Of a stretch of DNA of 29,387 nucleotides, positions 18,237 through 27,223 are shown piece after piece. A program made the translations under genes and the position numbers. The notes under the pieces were generated by a model that was given only the letters and a program-made list of their open reading frames with translations, was not told where the DNA came from and searched no databases. The DNA is from a virus. The DNA is taken from positions 1-29,387 of the IMG/VR virus record IMGVR_UViG_3300042350_006130. One strand, given 5' to 3'. Every line of letters starts with the position of its first letter. The first letter of the stretch is position 1.

Positions 18237-21200
18237 TATGCCCGTTCCTTCATGTTGCGATCACGGTCATCAATTTTTGCCATAACAGCAGCAGCAATAG
18301 CGTTCGGGTCCTGTCCTTGCGCTGCGTTAATCGTAATGTTGTAAGCGGTAGAAGAACCGCCTCCACCGCCTGAAACCATAACTGCGGCAGGTGTCATTGT
18401 GTCACCCATCGGTGTTGCTCCCGGAACAACATGAAGGTGCCGGTCAAAACCTGAACCGTGGAACTCTGCGAATCCACCGGACTGGTTCACAAGGTTTGAG
18501 TATCCGACAAGGTTTTGACCTGTTAGGTCGTATGCGTTGCCTGTCAGGTGATCCGAGTTTAGGGACCCAAGATTCGTGTTCCGTAGGGACGATGTGACCA
18601 TTCGTTTGCCGGGGAGCATTGAGTTGTAAAAATTGTGACGTCCCATTGTGCGGGCAAGGCGACTCGTTGGGGTGTCTTGGGGCGTACTTGGATCGTCATC
18701 GTTATCAATCGAGCCGTCATCATTAAGTTTGACACCGTATACTGCCGGTTTTTCATTCCACCAACTAGGCTTCCCGCTCCACCACTCCGGAGGATCTTCC
18801 ATGACCGAGTTGAACCCCTGCCTAAGCGCTTCGGCAATTCTTTTCTGCTCATCGGAAAACTCGGCTTCCCTGTCTGTGGTAACCTCATCAAATCCTGGTG
18901 TAACGCCCATCAGTCCTAAGTCTTCAAGAAAAGTGCTTAGTGCTCTTTTCGCTGCCCAAGGTTCATCGTCAATTCCTAATGCCCCCAGACTTCTGCGCTC
19001 ATTTGCAAGGGTCTCTTCAAAAGAAGTTTTTTCTGTATCTGAAAGGGAATTTAACCTTTGGACTATTTGGGCTTGCTGCTCTAACGGCAAAGACGAAATG
19101 GCAGCCTTGGCGCCTTCCGCATCAAATTGCAGACCAGATTTCCCTGCTTCGGTACCACCAACAAAAGCCGTCAAGTTTTCAACAGCCTTTAAGATGCCAC
19201 CTTCCCGCATTCCTTGAATAAGTAGTCCAACGTTGGCAAAAAAGTCTGGACTCATTTCCGAGCCCCGACCCTCAAGTTGTTGACCCGGTTGAAAAGCAAG
19301 GCCCTCTGGACTTCCATAAACTTTTTCAACTTTTAATGCCTGTCCAAAAGGATCATCAGGATTTATAGATAGCGCCTGCTGGCCAATTAAAGAAACGTAA
19401 TTTAACATATCCTTTTCGCTTGAAAACTTTCCATTGTTTTGATAAACCTCTTCAGTCGCCTGATCTAAAGCCTCCTGTGCCTCCAACACTTTGATTCTTT
19501 CACCAAAAAGGCTTTCAATATTCTCAAGCATTTGCCCTCGCATGCGCGAATTTGCTTCGTCAACCGTTTCCGCCAACGTAATTCCAAAATCTTTAAGCAA
19601 CACAGAGGCATCCTGAGTTGATTTTGTTAAATCAACCCCCAAAGTTGCAGCCAAAGATTTAATTTCAGGTTCTGTTTTCCCCGTAGCCTTTTTAAGAAAA
19701 TTCACATTAGTTTGATAATTTTCACCAAGAGCACGTGCAACAATTTCGTTTTGTTCAACCGTTTCTTCAAGACCGTCTAAATAGTTTCTTATTGCATCCT
19801 CTGCCGCAACATTATTTGCCGCAATCGAATCAAGAACCTCAATTTCTGCTCCAGTCAATAGGCCCGATTCTTTTGCCGCAGCAATGCGATCTTGAATAAT
19901 TAACTCCCTACCGGCATCTTTCACGCGCTGCGAGGCGCTTTCTCCGGCCCCATCGCCTAACCCATAATGCTCATAGTAACGGTCTCGCTCCTCCTCCATT
20001 GTTGTTGAAGCATAAATTGATCGCATTGCATCTTCGGCTCGCCTAAGGTTATTTCTTTCTTGCTTCAATTGGTTTTCAAGGCCGGTCAAACCTGATAAAC
20101 CCAGTCGACGGCCAGTTCTCTCCGCCCCGTAGATACCGCTCGATACGCCACGTTCACGATTTTCTCTCTCTACAAGATTCCCCTTGTTGATGCTGCCAGC
20201 AATGGCTCCACTGATTGTTCCGACGGCAGCACCAATAGCGGTACCGACACCGGGAGCGATCATTGTTCCAATCGCTGCACCCGCAGCAGCGCCAGAAATC
20301 GCACCACCGGCAGCGGTTTCAGCAGTCAAAGCAGTACCAGCCGCAGAAATACCCAAACCCAGCAGCGGGTTATACATTGAAACCATGCCGCCAGCCATCT
20401 GGAACGGTGCAGCCGCCTCATTGCCGCTGGTTAGCATCATCGCTTGCGCCCCAAGGGCACCAATGCCCGGACCGTAACGGCCAGCCATCGGTTTAATTCG
20501 ACCCATCATCCCACCTAAACCTTTTCGACCAACATTGCCGGTCATCAAAAGTTCATCTTGGAAAGGGCCTTTCACTGGCGAATCGGGACCATAAGTTTGT
20601 GAAATGGCATACGCAGGCATTTGGGTTGCGCTAGAAAAAAGCGAAGGTTGGTTTGGATTGCCTTTTCCGCCTCTGCCCCTACCGCCACCACCAGAAATAG
20701 GTCCGTTCACATAAACGGTGGTTGCGCGAACCGTCATGTTTTGCATGGTTTGACCAGCGTCTGTTCCCGGAGCGCCGGGAGTGGGTCCTCCAAACACATT
20801 ATTGCCAAAGCGGCGGTAGGGTTTGTTTCCAGTTTCGTCAAATTTGGTTTCAGTTCCGTTCAAAACGGTTGCCGCTTTACTTTTCAACCCGTCAGCAAGA
20901 TCCTTTCCGGCTTTAGTTGTGTCAAAAAGGGTTGCCGCCCCACGCCCCAACCTGCCACCGACACGATCTTTACCCGTACGACCCATCCTCGCATTTAAAG
21001 CACTAAGACCACCCCCCACACCTAAAACGGCACCCAAACCAAGAAGTCCACCTAATGCCGAGTTGCCGCGCGAAATAGCGGCCAAGCCCTCCAAACCTTT
21101 AGCGATCACGTCAATAATGGAGGCAAAAGCATTGAACAATCCGTTAATGATCGGCAAGTTGGCACTAATAAAGTTTTTAAATTGACCGAACAAGTTCAGA

Positions 21201-22669
21201 ATGGAGTCAACAACATTTGTTAACGTCTCACCCCATTCACGCCACTGATCTTGATCTTCAAGGGCTAAGTTCGCTGTGTAGTTCAGTCCGTCACCCAAAC
21301 CTTTAAACAACGCAATGATTGGCGGACCGAAAGTGTCCGTAACAACACGAGCCGCATCACTTAAACCTAAAAGTGATTTTTTGAAATCGTCAAAAAAGTT
21401 TTTGACTTCCCTAAACGCTGTTTTGATCCCACCCATCATCCCTTCGGACTGAGGCAAATATTTTCCGAAAAGGTCAGCGAAAAGATCTGCAGCCTTACCA
21501 ATAACATCAACAATGTCCTGAATCATGTTGCCCATATCGAAAGCAAGCATGTCGCCAGAAATGCGGGCAAAAGTTACACGAAAAATTCTGGTTAGTTTGT
21601 CAAACGCCACTTTCACATCAGGTAAAAACGCCTGACCCAAATCAGCAAACATGCTGACCACAGAAGTAAAAAACGCTTTAGCCCGACCAATCAACGTGTC
21701 GTTAACCGCATCCAAAGAACCTGCGATCCCGGCAGTTTCGGCAAAAGTTCCAGAGGAAAACGCTTTCATCAACTCGGAAGCACCAGTCAAACCCATTTTC
21801 TGGGCATTCTCAATTGCTTTCTGAAATTGCGGGCCAACAGCCCCAGCAGCCTGAGCAACCTCAGCAGTAAGTTTCCCTTCCTTCTGCAACAAACCTAAAA
21901 ATTCGCCAGCCGCAGCCAAATTCTTCCCAATGTCCCCACCCGCAGCAACAGCAAAATCGCCAAGCCCTTTCAGAGCCCCTTTCAAAGGTGCCGTAACCTC
22001 AGTGTTTTTAGAAATCGACGCAAAAGTTTGATTAAGTGCTTCCATCCCAAAAGAAGCCAACTTCGTATCAGACGTCAACATCCGCATAGCGGACATCGCC
22101 TGAGCAGTACCATTACCCAAACCCGGAGCACTTTTATACTGAAACTGAACCATCGCAGCGTTGTACTCACGTTGAGCAGCAGCAACAGTAGCAAGCGCAG
22201 CCGTCGCCGCTGCAGCCAACGCCGCCGTACCGGACATCATCCAGTTAAAAGCCTTCATGGTTGCTCTTCCAACAGCCAAAAGGCCGTTAACTGAAGAAAG
22301 GGCAGCCGCCATCAAACCAAACTCAAGTACCGTGCCCAAAAGAGCAAACTTCAAACCCTTTGAAAGCATCGAAGTGACACCGCCCACAACTTTGCGATGC
22401 ATCTCAAACATTCGGCTTGTCTGATTCACTTTTTTGGACAGGCGGTCAGAATCCCGATTCGCCCCCCTCATCGACTTACTTAACTTATCAGTCGACCGAG
22501 AAGCGTCAGTGCTGGCGCCAGAAAGATCAGTTAACTTGTCGGACGCCCCACCCAAATTGCCGTCAGCAAGTTTTGCCTGAGACGACAAAGCAGCCAACTT
22601 TGCCTGAACACGATCAATGGCACTCGTGTCAGCATTTACCTCAATACGTATGACAACGCGCTCATCCAT
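18236..22669 (-). CDS. Tape measure protein with C-terminal M15-like peptidase
   Basis: At 1477 aa this is the longest gene. Residues 1-95 are coiled coil, followed by hydrophobic helices at about 95-165. A central alpha-helical rod carries phage tape-measure features. A glycine-zipper membrane-like run lies at about 775-830 (GAAAGAAIGTMIAPGVGTAI). Near 1372-1380 is SDHLTGNAYD and near 1410 HLHV, the SxHxxGxAxD and HxH zinc-ligand patterns of VanY/M15 D,D-peptidases, with GFAEFHG between. The protein sets tail length, forms a conduit in the host membrane, and the embedded peptidase should trim cross-links. Starts with AGGA upstream of ATG; chaperones precede it. Confidence 0.92.
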   Translation of the reverse strand: MDERVVIRIEVNADTSAIDRVQAKLAALSSQAKLADGNLGGASDKLTDLSGASTDASRSTDKLSKSMRGANRDSDRLSKKVNQTSRMFEMHRKVVGGVTSMLSKGLKFALLGTVLEFGLMAAALSSVNGLLAVGRATMKAFNWMMSGTAALAAAATAALATVAAAQREYNAAMVQFQYKSAPGLGNGTAQAMSAMRMLTSDTKLASFGMEALNQTFASISKNTEVTAPLKGALKGLGDFAVAAGGDIGKNLAAAGEFLGLLQKEGKLTAEVAQAAGAVGPQFQKAIENAQKMGLTGASELMKAFSSGTFAETAGIAGSLDAVNDTLIGRAKAFFTSVVSMFADLGQAFLPDVKVAFDKLTRIFRVTFARISGDMLAFDMGNMIQDIVDVIGKAADLFADLFGKYLPQSEGMMGGIKTAFREVKNFFDDFKKSLLGLSDAARVVTDTFGPPIIALFKGLGDGLNYTANLALEDQDQWREWGETLTNVVDSILNLFGQFKNFISANLPIINGLFNAFASIIDVIAKGLEGLAAISRGNSALGGLLGLGAVLGVGGGLSALNARMGRTGKDRVGGRLGRGAATLFDTTKAGKDLADGLKSKAATVLNGTETKFDETGNKPYRRFGNNVFGGPTPGAPGTDAGQTMQNMTVRATTVYVNGPISGGGGRGRGGKGNPNQPSLFSSATQMPAYAISQTYGPDSPVKGPFQDELLMTGNVGRKGLGGMMGRIKPMAGRYGPGIGALGAQAMMLTSGNEAAAPFQMAGGMVSMYNPLLGLGISAAGTALTAETAAGGAISGAAAGAAIGTMIAPGVGTAIGAAVGTISGAIAGSINKGNLVERENRERGVSSGIYGAERTGRRLGLSGLTGLENQLKQERNNLRRAEDAMRSIYASTTMEEERDRYYEHYGLGDGAGESASQRVKDAGRELIIQDRIAAAKESGLLTGAEIEVLDSIAANNVAAEDAIRNYLDGLEETVEQNEIVARALGENYQTNVNFLKKATGKTEPEIKSLAATLGVDLTKSTQDASVLLKDFGITLAETVDEANSRMRGQMLENIESLFGERIKVLEAQEALDQATEEVYQNNGKFSSEKDMLNYVSLIGQQALSINPDDPFGQALKVEKVYGSPEGLAFQPGQQLEGRGSEMSPDFFANVGLLIQGMREGGILKAVENLTAFVGGTEAGKSGLQFDAEGAKAAISSLPLEQQAQIVQRLNSLSDTEKTSFEETLANERRSLGALGIDDEPWAAKRALSTFLEDLGLMGVTPGFDEVTTDREAEFSDEQKRIAEALRQGFNSVMEDPPEWWSGKPSWWNEKPAVYGVKLNDDGSIDNDDDPSTPQDTPTSRLARTMGRHNFYNSMLPGKRMVTSSLRNTNLGSLNSDHLTGNAYDLTGQNLVGYSNLVNQSGGFAEFHGSGFDRHLHVVPGATPMGDTMTPAAVMVSGGGGGSSTAYNITINAAQGQDPNAIAAAVMAKIDDRDRNMKERA

Positions 22670-22713
22670 GATGATCCTATGTTGCCACTTATTTCGCCGT
22701 CAGCAGGGAAGAA

Positions 22714-22923
22714 TCAGCCCCTGCGACGCTCCATCTCTTCCTGCTGGGCTTTACGGTCCCGATTAATCACCTGAGCGCAGGCCAAACGAATCAGCCAGTC
22801 ATCATCAGAACAATCCAAAATGACCAAAGGGTCAGTGCCAAACAACTCGCCAAGGCGAGCAGCGGTCTTAATGCGAGCGTCGTCGACTAATTCGTCTACG
22901 ACTCCGTCGTAGGGTCCACCGTC
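22714..22923 (-). CDS. Tail assembly chaperone T frame (reached by -1 frameshift)
   Basis: A frame without its own ATG, GTG or TTG near the 5' end runs from the TGA at 22926-22924 to TGA at 22716-22714. It encodes about 65 residues downstream of the slip: VDDARIKTAARLGELFGTD, PLVILDCSDDDWLIRLACAQ and a charged end QQEEMERRRG, the usual composition of a T-type chaperone tail. It lies in the -1 frame of the upstream chaperone and just before the tape measure. I infer a G-T fusion of about 240 aa, as in lambda G/GT and most long-tailed phages. The two chaperone forms coat the tape measure during tail assembly. Confidence 0.75.
   Translation of the reverse strand, partial: DGGPYDGVVDELVDDARIKTAARLGELFGTDPLVILDCSDDDWLIRLACAQVINRDRKAQQEEMERRRG
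22896..22923 (-). promoter_or_regulatory. Programmed -1 frameshift window
   Basis: The slip must fall between the last -1-frame stop (22926-22924) and the zero-frame TAG (22898-22896). The window holds GTG GAC CCT ACG ACG GAG TCG. No standard X XXY YYZ heptamer is present; GGACCCT at 22917-22911 is the best candidate because the Pro tRNA can re-pair from CCT to CCC. Confidence 0.5.
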
Positions 22924-23435
22924 TCAACATCATCACCGTAACCGGCAGCCTCCATAATCGTAAGGGCTGCCGCTTCGACGTGCGGATCAAGTCCAAAAAA
23001 CGCCTGAATGCAATCAGGGATAGGACGAGTCGTTCCAGTCATGTCAAGAATGTCCTGCGAAGCAAAAGAAAGAGAATGGCCAGCCTCAGCCAAAACCTCT
23101 TCAGTGCCCATGTAAATACCAGTCGTGGTATGACCAATGACATAACAAGCAAACTTCGTCGGATCAAAACCGGGCTTTGTGCCTTCACCGGCATTCTTGC
23201 GCCACGCCCGCATCTGATGCTGCGTGATGTTGGGGCTCACCTCAATAGCAAGACCCGGACGCTCAGGAACTTCAATAAGGATGCGTGGCCGCTCCACCTT
23301 CTTCGCAAGTTGCTCACGAAGACGGTCAAGGACACTAACCTCAGTTTCGTCCTTCTTTGCCTTCCCGCCTGAAGCGTCCTTGGACGTCTCAGTGTTCAAT
23401 TCTGAAGTTGTGCTGAAATCGTAAGTGTCGCTCAT
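22896..23435 (-). CDS. Tail assembly chaperone G
   Basis: I choose the ATG at 23435 (MSDTYDF); a TTG start 9 nt upstream is possible. The 179-aa protein has an acidic, disordered N-terminus (to about 35), then RPRILIEVPERPGLAIEVSP, HQMRAWRKNAGEG and a C-terminal helical half with DPHVEAAALTIMEAAGYG. Its place between tail tube and tape measure, and a following -1 frame that lacks a start, identify it as the G-type chaperone. It is made in excess over the G-T fusion. The closing VDPTTES is the region of slippage. Confidence 0.78.
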   Translation of the reverse strand: MSDTYDFSTTSELNTETSKDASGGKAKKDETEVSVLDRLREQLAKKVERPRILIEVPERPGLAIEVSPNITQHQMRAWRKNAGEGTKPGFDPTKFACYVIGHTTTGIYMGTEEVLAEAGHSLSFASQDILDMTGTTRPIPDCIQAFFGLDPHVEAAALTIMEAAGYGDDVETVDPTTES

Positions 23436-23470
23436 GCCCGCCAACTTAGCACCAACGAGTGCCCAAACGC

Positions 23471-23503
23471 GACAAAAGGACGTTAAAAAAACGCCCTTTT
23501 GTC
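23471..23503 (-). terminator. Hairpin between tail tube and chaperone genes
   Basis: GACAAAAGG (23471-23479) pairs with CCTTTTGTC (23495-23503), with an inner CGTT/AACG pairing and an A/T-rich loop. On the minus strand the downstream bases are GCGTTTGG, so there is no proper T-tract. It probably attenuates read-through after the highly expressed sheath and tube genes. Confidence 0.55.
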
Positions 23504-23516
23504 AAATGTTTGTAAA

Positions 23517-23984
23517 TTAGGCTTGGGTCTGGCCCGAAACCTGAGAAATTGAGAACGTCAGCGAAAAAGTTGCTGGCGCCCCAGACGACGAATCGCCCTC
23601 AGGCTCGGACACGCCCACCAGAAGGGCTTGGGCGTAGGAACGCTCAGTCCCAAACTCAACCAAATCGCAGTTAAGTGAAAAGACCGTAACGTCGTAGCGG
23701 AGACGCCCAACACCCTGACGCACCAACTTCAGAGACTCGTGGTCACGGCGAGCATCACCACGGTCGAAATGGCGGGTAAGCGTGATGTCCCCAATCTCGG
23801 GCGGTGCACACAGAACCTCAGGGAAAGTGGAACCCCCGTCGTACACCTTCTCAACACTCGCGGTGATCTCTCCACCCGAAACCTGAGCAAAATACCCGGG
23901 AAACTCGGGGCCAGAAGTGCCACCAGCAACAAGAGGCTTGATGCTGGCGACAATCTGCCGCTGTGCAAGTTTATTGCTTGACAT
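23517..23984 (-). CDS. Major tail tube protein
   Basis: The 155-aa protein directly follows the sheath gene, the standard position of the myovirus tube gene. It is rich in beta strands and matches a tube-like layout: a short N-terminal arm (NKLAQRQIVASI), a strand with SGGEITASVEKVYDGG, an insertion loop (FPEVLCAPPEIGD) and strands ITLTRHFDRGD, RYDVTVFSL and TFSLTFSISQVSG. Stacked hexamers of this fold form the inner tube pushed through the host envelope. The adjoining hairpin may set its high dosage. Confidence 0.85.
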   Translation of the reverse strand: MSSNKLAQRQIVASIKPLVAGGTSGPEFPGYFAQVSGGEITASVEKVYDGGSTFPEVLCAPPEIGDITLTRHFDRGDARRDHESLKLVRQGVGRLRYDVTVFSLNCDLVEFGTERSYAQALLVGVSEPEGDSSSGAPATFSLTFSISQVSGQTQA

Positions 23985-23995
23985 TATTCCTCCGC

Positions 23996-25438
23996 TCAGA
24001 CAACTGAACTCGTGAGATTGGACTTGACAATTTCGATCTCAATGCGATCGGAAACACTCGATACCCTTACGCCGACCTTGGCCCGAATCACACCGTTGGC
24101 CAACTGGCTCAGCGGGTTCAGAGCGTCAGAAACCTCAACTGAGTACCCGGCGTCAAGACGGTTGCCCTCAGTGTCGAAAGCCTCAAACAGGCCGCCGGAG
24201 GTGCGAAGCGGATCAAGCAGAGCAATAAGCCGTGCTTCCACCTGCCCGAAAACGCTGCGACGCCCATCAATCGGAGAGAACACAAGGTCCTCAAGACGCT
24301 GCTCAGCCTGCGACACGATGTAGTTCAGCGTGTCACGAGTCGTAATGTACCGGAAGTTGGTTTCGTCATCAGACCCGGAACGGGCACCGTAGATGCGGAC
24401 AGAACCCTGAATGATCCGAATCGCATTGATTCGTGCATCGTCAAGTTCTTCACCGGTCGTCTTGGGAACCGAAGTTGCAAGACCAGTGACGAAACGTGCC
24501 CGGGAGGGAAGCCCTGCACCCGGCTGCCACGGCCCAACAGTGTTATGGGCAATGGAGCGCTTAGCGGCAGCGTAAGCCTCGGGGGAAACCGTCAATGAAG
24601 TTCCGCCCGGACCCGGAATCGTGACATGCGGGAAGTAGTACGCAGCGTACTCACCGTTCTCGGTCACGTAACCCTCAACAGTGTCGATGGCATCGCTTGC
24701 CGTATCACCTGAAGCGAAACCAAGAACCGCAATCCGGTTGTTCGCCTGAGCGTGATCGATAAGGCCATCCCAGATCGTTGAAGACGAATAGCCGGGAATG
24801 GCGACAGCGCCAGCACCCAAAGCATTGTCAAACAACTCAAGGGCATCGACAAGTTCGGCTTCTGTTGGAACTGACGTTGAACCAGCCGAGAGGGCAGTTG
24901 GGCCACTGTCAGTGAGAACCGTTTCGCCTTCACCAGTCTCCGTGGATGCCGTTACAAAGAAAGCCGCCACGCTGGAGCCGTTAATTGCAGCAACAGCGTC
25001 GTCCACGGTTGCCACGAAACCGCTCGTGTAGACCAATTCGTCTTTCAGGATCAGTCGAACTGCAAACTTCAACGCAGCATTTGCCACAATCTCAACTTCA
25101 AGTTCTGTCGACCATGAGCCGGGTGTTGCGGCGTCGATCCGAAGAGCGCTCTCCACAACAAGGAAGCCTGAAGTGGGAGCAACGCTTGCACCAACCGCAC
25201 GGCTCACGTAGGCGCGAGCGCCACCCTCTTCAAAATAGGTTTGAACCTGCTGATAAAGAGTTTTGGATGCTTCGTAGTCACCGTAAATTGCCTCAAAGTC
25301 AAGGAGACTGGTAACAAGGCGAGCCTCGTCAATCGGCCCACGCTCGGCGGTGCCTGCTACAAAAAAAGTAGACGCTGGTGCAGTGTTCGCCGTTGATGGT
25401 CCGGTTCGAACTGCGGTTGTTACAACTACGCCGGGCAT
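23996..25438 (-). CDS. Tail sheath protein
   Basis: The 480-aa product has the sheath order: N-terminal MPGVVVTTAVRTGPSTANTA, FVAGTAERGP near 26-35, then YFEEGGARAYVSRAVG near 68-83, a variable middle domain, and a conserved C-terminal domain with RDTLNYIVSQAEQRLEDLVF, NPLSQLANGVIRAKVGVRV and a long final strand DRIEIEIVKS. These features, in this order, are diagnostic for contractile tail sheaths. AGGAGG lies about 6 nt before the ATG. A 125-nt gap upstream contains short repeats and may carry a promoter. Confidence 0.95.
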   Translation of the reverse strand: MPGVVVTTAVRTGPSTANTAPASTFFVAGTAERGPIDEARLVTSLLDFEAIYGDYEASKTLYQQVQTYFEEGGARAYVSRAVGASVAPTSGFLVVESALRIDAATPGSWSTELEVEIVANAALKFAVRLILKDELVYTSGFVATVDDAVAAINGSSVAAFFVTASTETGEGETVLTDSGPTALSAGSTSVPTEAELVDALELFDNALGAGAVAIPGYSSSTIWDGLIDHAQANNRIAVLGFASGDTASDAIDTVEGYVTENGEYAAYYFPHVTIPGPGGTSLTVSPEAYAAAKRSIAHNTVGPWQPGAGLPSRARFVTGLATSVPKTTGEELDDARINAIRIIQGSVRIYGARSGSDDETNFRYITTRDTLNYIVSQAEQRLEDLVFSPIDGRRSVFGQVEARLIALLDPLRTSGGLFEAFDTEGNRLDAGYSVEVSDALNPLSQLANGVIRAKVGVRVSSVSDRIEIEIVKSNLTSSVV

Positions 25439-25480
25439 GGGCGCTCCTCCATTTGTGGATCTATGCCAAGATTACTACAT

Positions 25481-25511
25481 CCGAATTGCTGTTCGGTGTA
25501 ATGAATTGCTG
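25481..25511. repeat. Short hairpin and 9-bp direct repeats upstream of sheath
   Basis: GAATTGCTG occurs at 25483-25491 and again at 25503-25511, exactly 20 bp apart. The first copy lies in a small stem CCGAA/TTCGG (25481-25496). Copies spaced two helical turns apart suit a protein binding site, but the units are short. They sit in the gap before the sheath gene, where a late promoter could lie; I see no convincing -10/-35 pair there. Confidence 0.35.
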
Positions 25512-25563
25512 GTTTAAAACTAATTGGATAGTACAGGGCCAAATGAGGGTTTTTCTGCAACGG

Positions 25564-26148
25564 CTACCAAGAAAGTGGATCTTCTAAAATTTCCGTTTCG
25601 ATTTCAACGGATCCCAATTCTCCAACATTGCGCCTAGTGATGTGTTCTGTCAAAGTTAAGTCGTAACCGATATAGGCGCCAGCCATAACTCGATCACCTT
25701 TGATTAAGGTCAGATCAGAGAATTCTTCCCGCAAATTGCTTTCCTCAACCCTTGCCCCACAGTCGGTGTAATCAGCGGTGCGCAAACTGGCATGATCCAA
25801 AAGTGCCGAACGTAAAACCGTTGTAATATTGTCACGAATTTCGGTGCAGTATTCGGAACCGTCCGCCTTCACCCAAACGTATGTTCTCATTGTGTAGCGA
25901 ACGTGATATTCGGGATTTAAAGAACTGTCGTAATCCACGCGACCGATTTGTGGCGTGGAAATAGCCACCGTAATAATCGTCGGCCAAGTATCAAGAGCCA
26001 CCGGCTCGTACGTCAAGTACAAAAGCGGATCAGGGAGAGAATCTTCGTCAAGGTGCCAGTGATTCCGGTAAGTTGTAAGCCTTTCCGGGAGGTCATGGGC
26101 AAGATAATTATTTACAAGCCGTTTCGCTGCTGCGGATCCCTGCATCAT
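25564..26148 (-). CDS. Putative tail terminator/tail completion protein
   Basis: The 194-aa protein lies between the gpG/S-like protein and the sheath, the usual place of the tail-terminator or gpU-type protein that closes the tube and joins it to the head. It has an N-terminal helix (KRLVNNYLAHDLPERL), Trp-rich strands (PVALDTWPTIITVAI), a strand of the form VRYTMRTYVWVKA, and a final beta block (VMAGAYIGYDLTLTEH). The alternating strand pattern fits a beta-rich terminator, but the family is not recognised by motif. The start overlaps the upstream stop by ATGA. Confidence 0.55.
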   Translation of the reverse strand: MMQGSAAAKRLVNNYLAHDLPERLTTYRNHWHLDEDSLPDPLLYLTYEPVALDTWPTIITVAISTPQIGRVDYDSSLNPEYHVRYTMRTYVWVKADGSEYCTEIRDNITTVLRSALLDHASLRTADYTDCGARVEESNLREEFSDLTLIKGDRVMAGAYIGYDLTLTEHITRRNVGELGSVEIETEILEDPLSW

Positions 26149-26576
26149 GTCGGTGAGATCCCGTTAGCGACCCAAGCGGCAGCCTTTTTCCCTAAGTCGC
26201 TTGCAAACCCGCGTGGCTCAAAGACGATTTTTCGGGGTTCCATTTCACTTGTTCCATACTGATGGAACTTTGCGTAGTCTAGTTTTGTGCCAAAAGTTGC
26301 ATTTGTGGCATTAATTTCATTTGGGTTGCCGCGCAAGGTCGTAAGAGAGCGAAAAAGCCGTCCACTTGAACGCATAATTGGCCAGCGCTCAGCCTCGTCG
26401 CGAGGGTTCCACCCACCAACCGGCAAGCCGCCAGTCGTGAAGTTTTCCGCATTAGCAAGAGCCAATCTTTGCCGAGCGTATTCGAAAAGCGGCTGAAAAG
26501 CCTTTGAGCGCAACTCCATTTTGCGCAGTTCTTGACGAACTCTAGCCGAGTCGACATCAATCTTAATTCTGGCCAT
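26145..26576 (-). CDS. Phage virion morphogenesis protein (gpG/S-like)
   Basis: The 143-aa product fits the phage virion morphogenesis family (Mu gpG and P2 gpS): a basic N-terminal helix (DSARVRQELRKMELRSKAFQ), FTTGGLPVGGWNPRDEAERW, then the RSSGRLFRSLT and YAKFHQYGTS motifs, and PRKIVFEPRGF. Such proteins complete or join head and tail. The order adaptor, gpG-like, terminator-like, sheath is typical. It begins 1 nt beyond the adaptor stop. Confidence 0.8.
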   Translation of the reverse strand: MARIKIDVDSARVRQELRKMELRSKAFQPLFEYARQRLALANAENFTTGGLPVGGWNPRDEAERWPIMRSSGRLFRSLTTLRGNPNEINATNATFGTKLDYAKFHQYGTSEMEPRKIVFEPRGFASDLGKKAAAWVANGISPT

Positions 26577-26577
26577 G

Positions 26578-27201
26578 TCAGATCCTGATTCGTCGCCAGC
26601 GTCGAACCGAACGCACCTCTTCCTCGGTGAATCCCGTAGTCAACGGAGCCACGTTCCGTGTTTCTAAATCCTTGAGGCCGACTACATCGTCATGCATGTT
26701 TTGCGCTTCTCGGGTGGCGGCCCTCAAAATCAACAACTTCAAATGGGGAATCGCTTCGCCATCCAGTCCAGCAGTATAGGTGACTTCCACCCTGTCGTTT
26801 GAAAGCGCTCGATATAGATCAATTCCATATCGCTGAACAATGTAATCGGTTCCATTGACCAAACCCGCTGAAGCGCCACCGGTGGGCGGATAAACCGCAA
26901 CTGAGTCAACGTTAATAACCGGAGAGTTTCTCATGTAGATGGTCACTGCAGGCCGAACGTAATTCGGAGGATTGCCCGTTGTGTCCATTGTGAAGTCGTA
27001 CAGATGCGCCGAAACTGGGAATGATCCGAAGTCGGAAGGGATCATGTGGCTTTCCGTGTACGCATTGACCTCAATGGGACGGCGAAGATTGGACTCCAAC
27101 TCAGAGTGAAGTCCTTGCAGAATCATTTCAACCGCACGAATCTGACGATTGGTGAACTTGACGTCCATGTAGGTCGCCAAATCTTCTACCGAAACCAACA
27201 T
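26578..27201 (-). CDS. Head-tail connector/adaptor (gp6-like)
   Basis: The 207-aa protein opens with a two-helix start (SVEDLATYMDVKFTNRQI, then AVEMILQGLHSELES) seen in gp6/gp15-like head-tail connectors, follows with a beta domain (AVTIYMRNSPVINVDSVAVY) and ends in an Arg-rich RSVRRWRRIRI. It would assemble under the portal. Its ribosome site is weak. The next gene upstream ends 22 nt away. Confidence 0.68.
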   Translation of the reverse strand: MLVSVEDLATYMDVKFTNRQIRAVEMILQGLHSELESNLRRPIEVNAYTESHMIPSDFGSFPVSAHLYDFTMDTTGNPPNYVRPAVTIYMRNSPVINVDSVAVYPPTGGASAGLVNGTDYIVQRYGIDLYRALSNDRVEVTYTAGLDGEAIPHLKLLILRAATREAQNMHDDVVGLKDLETRNVAPLTTGFTEEEVRSVRRWRRIRI

Positions 27202-27223
27202 TATTTACAGTCCGATCAATCGA

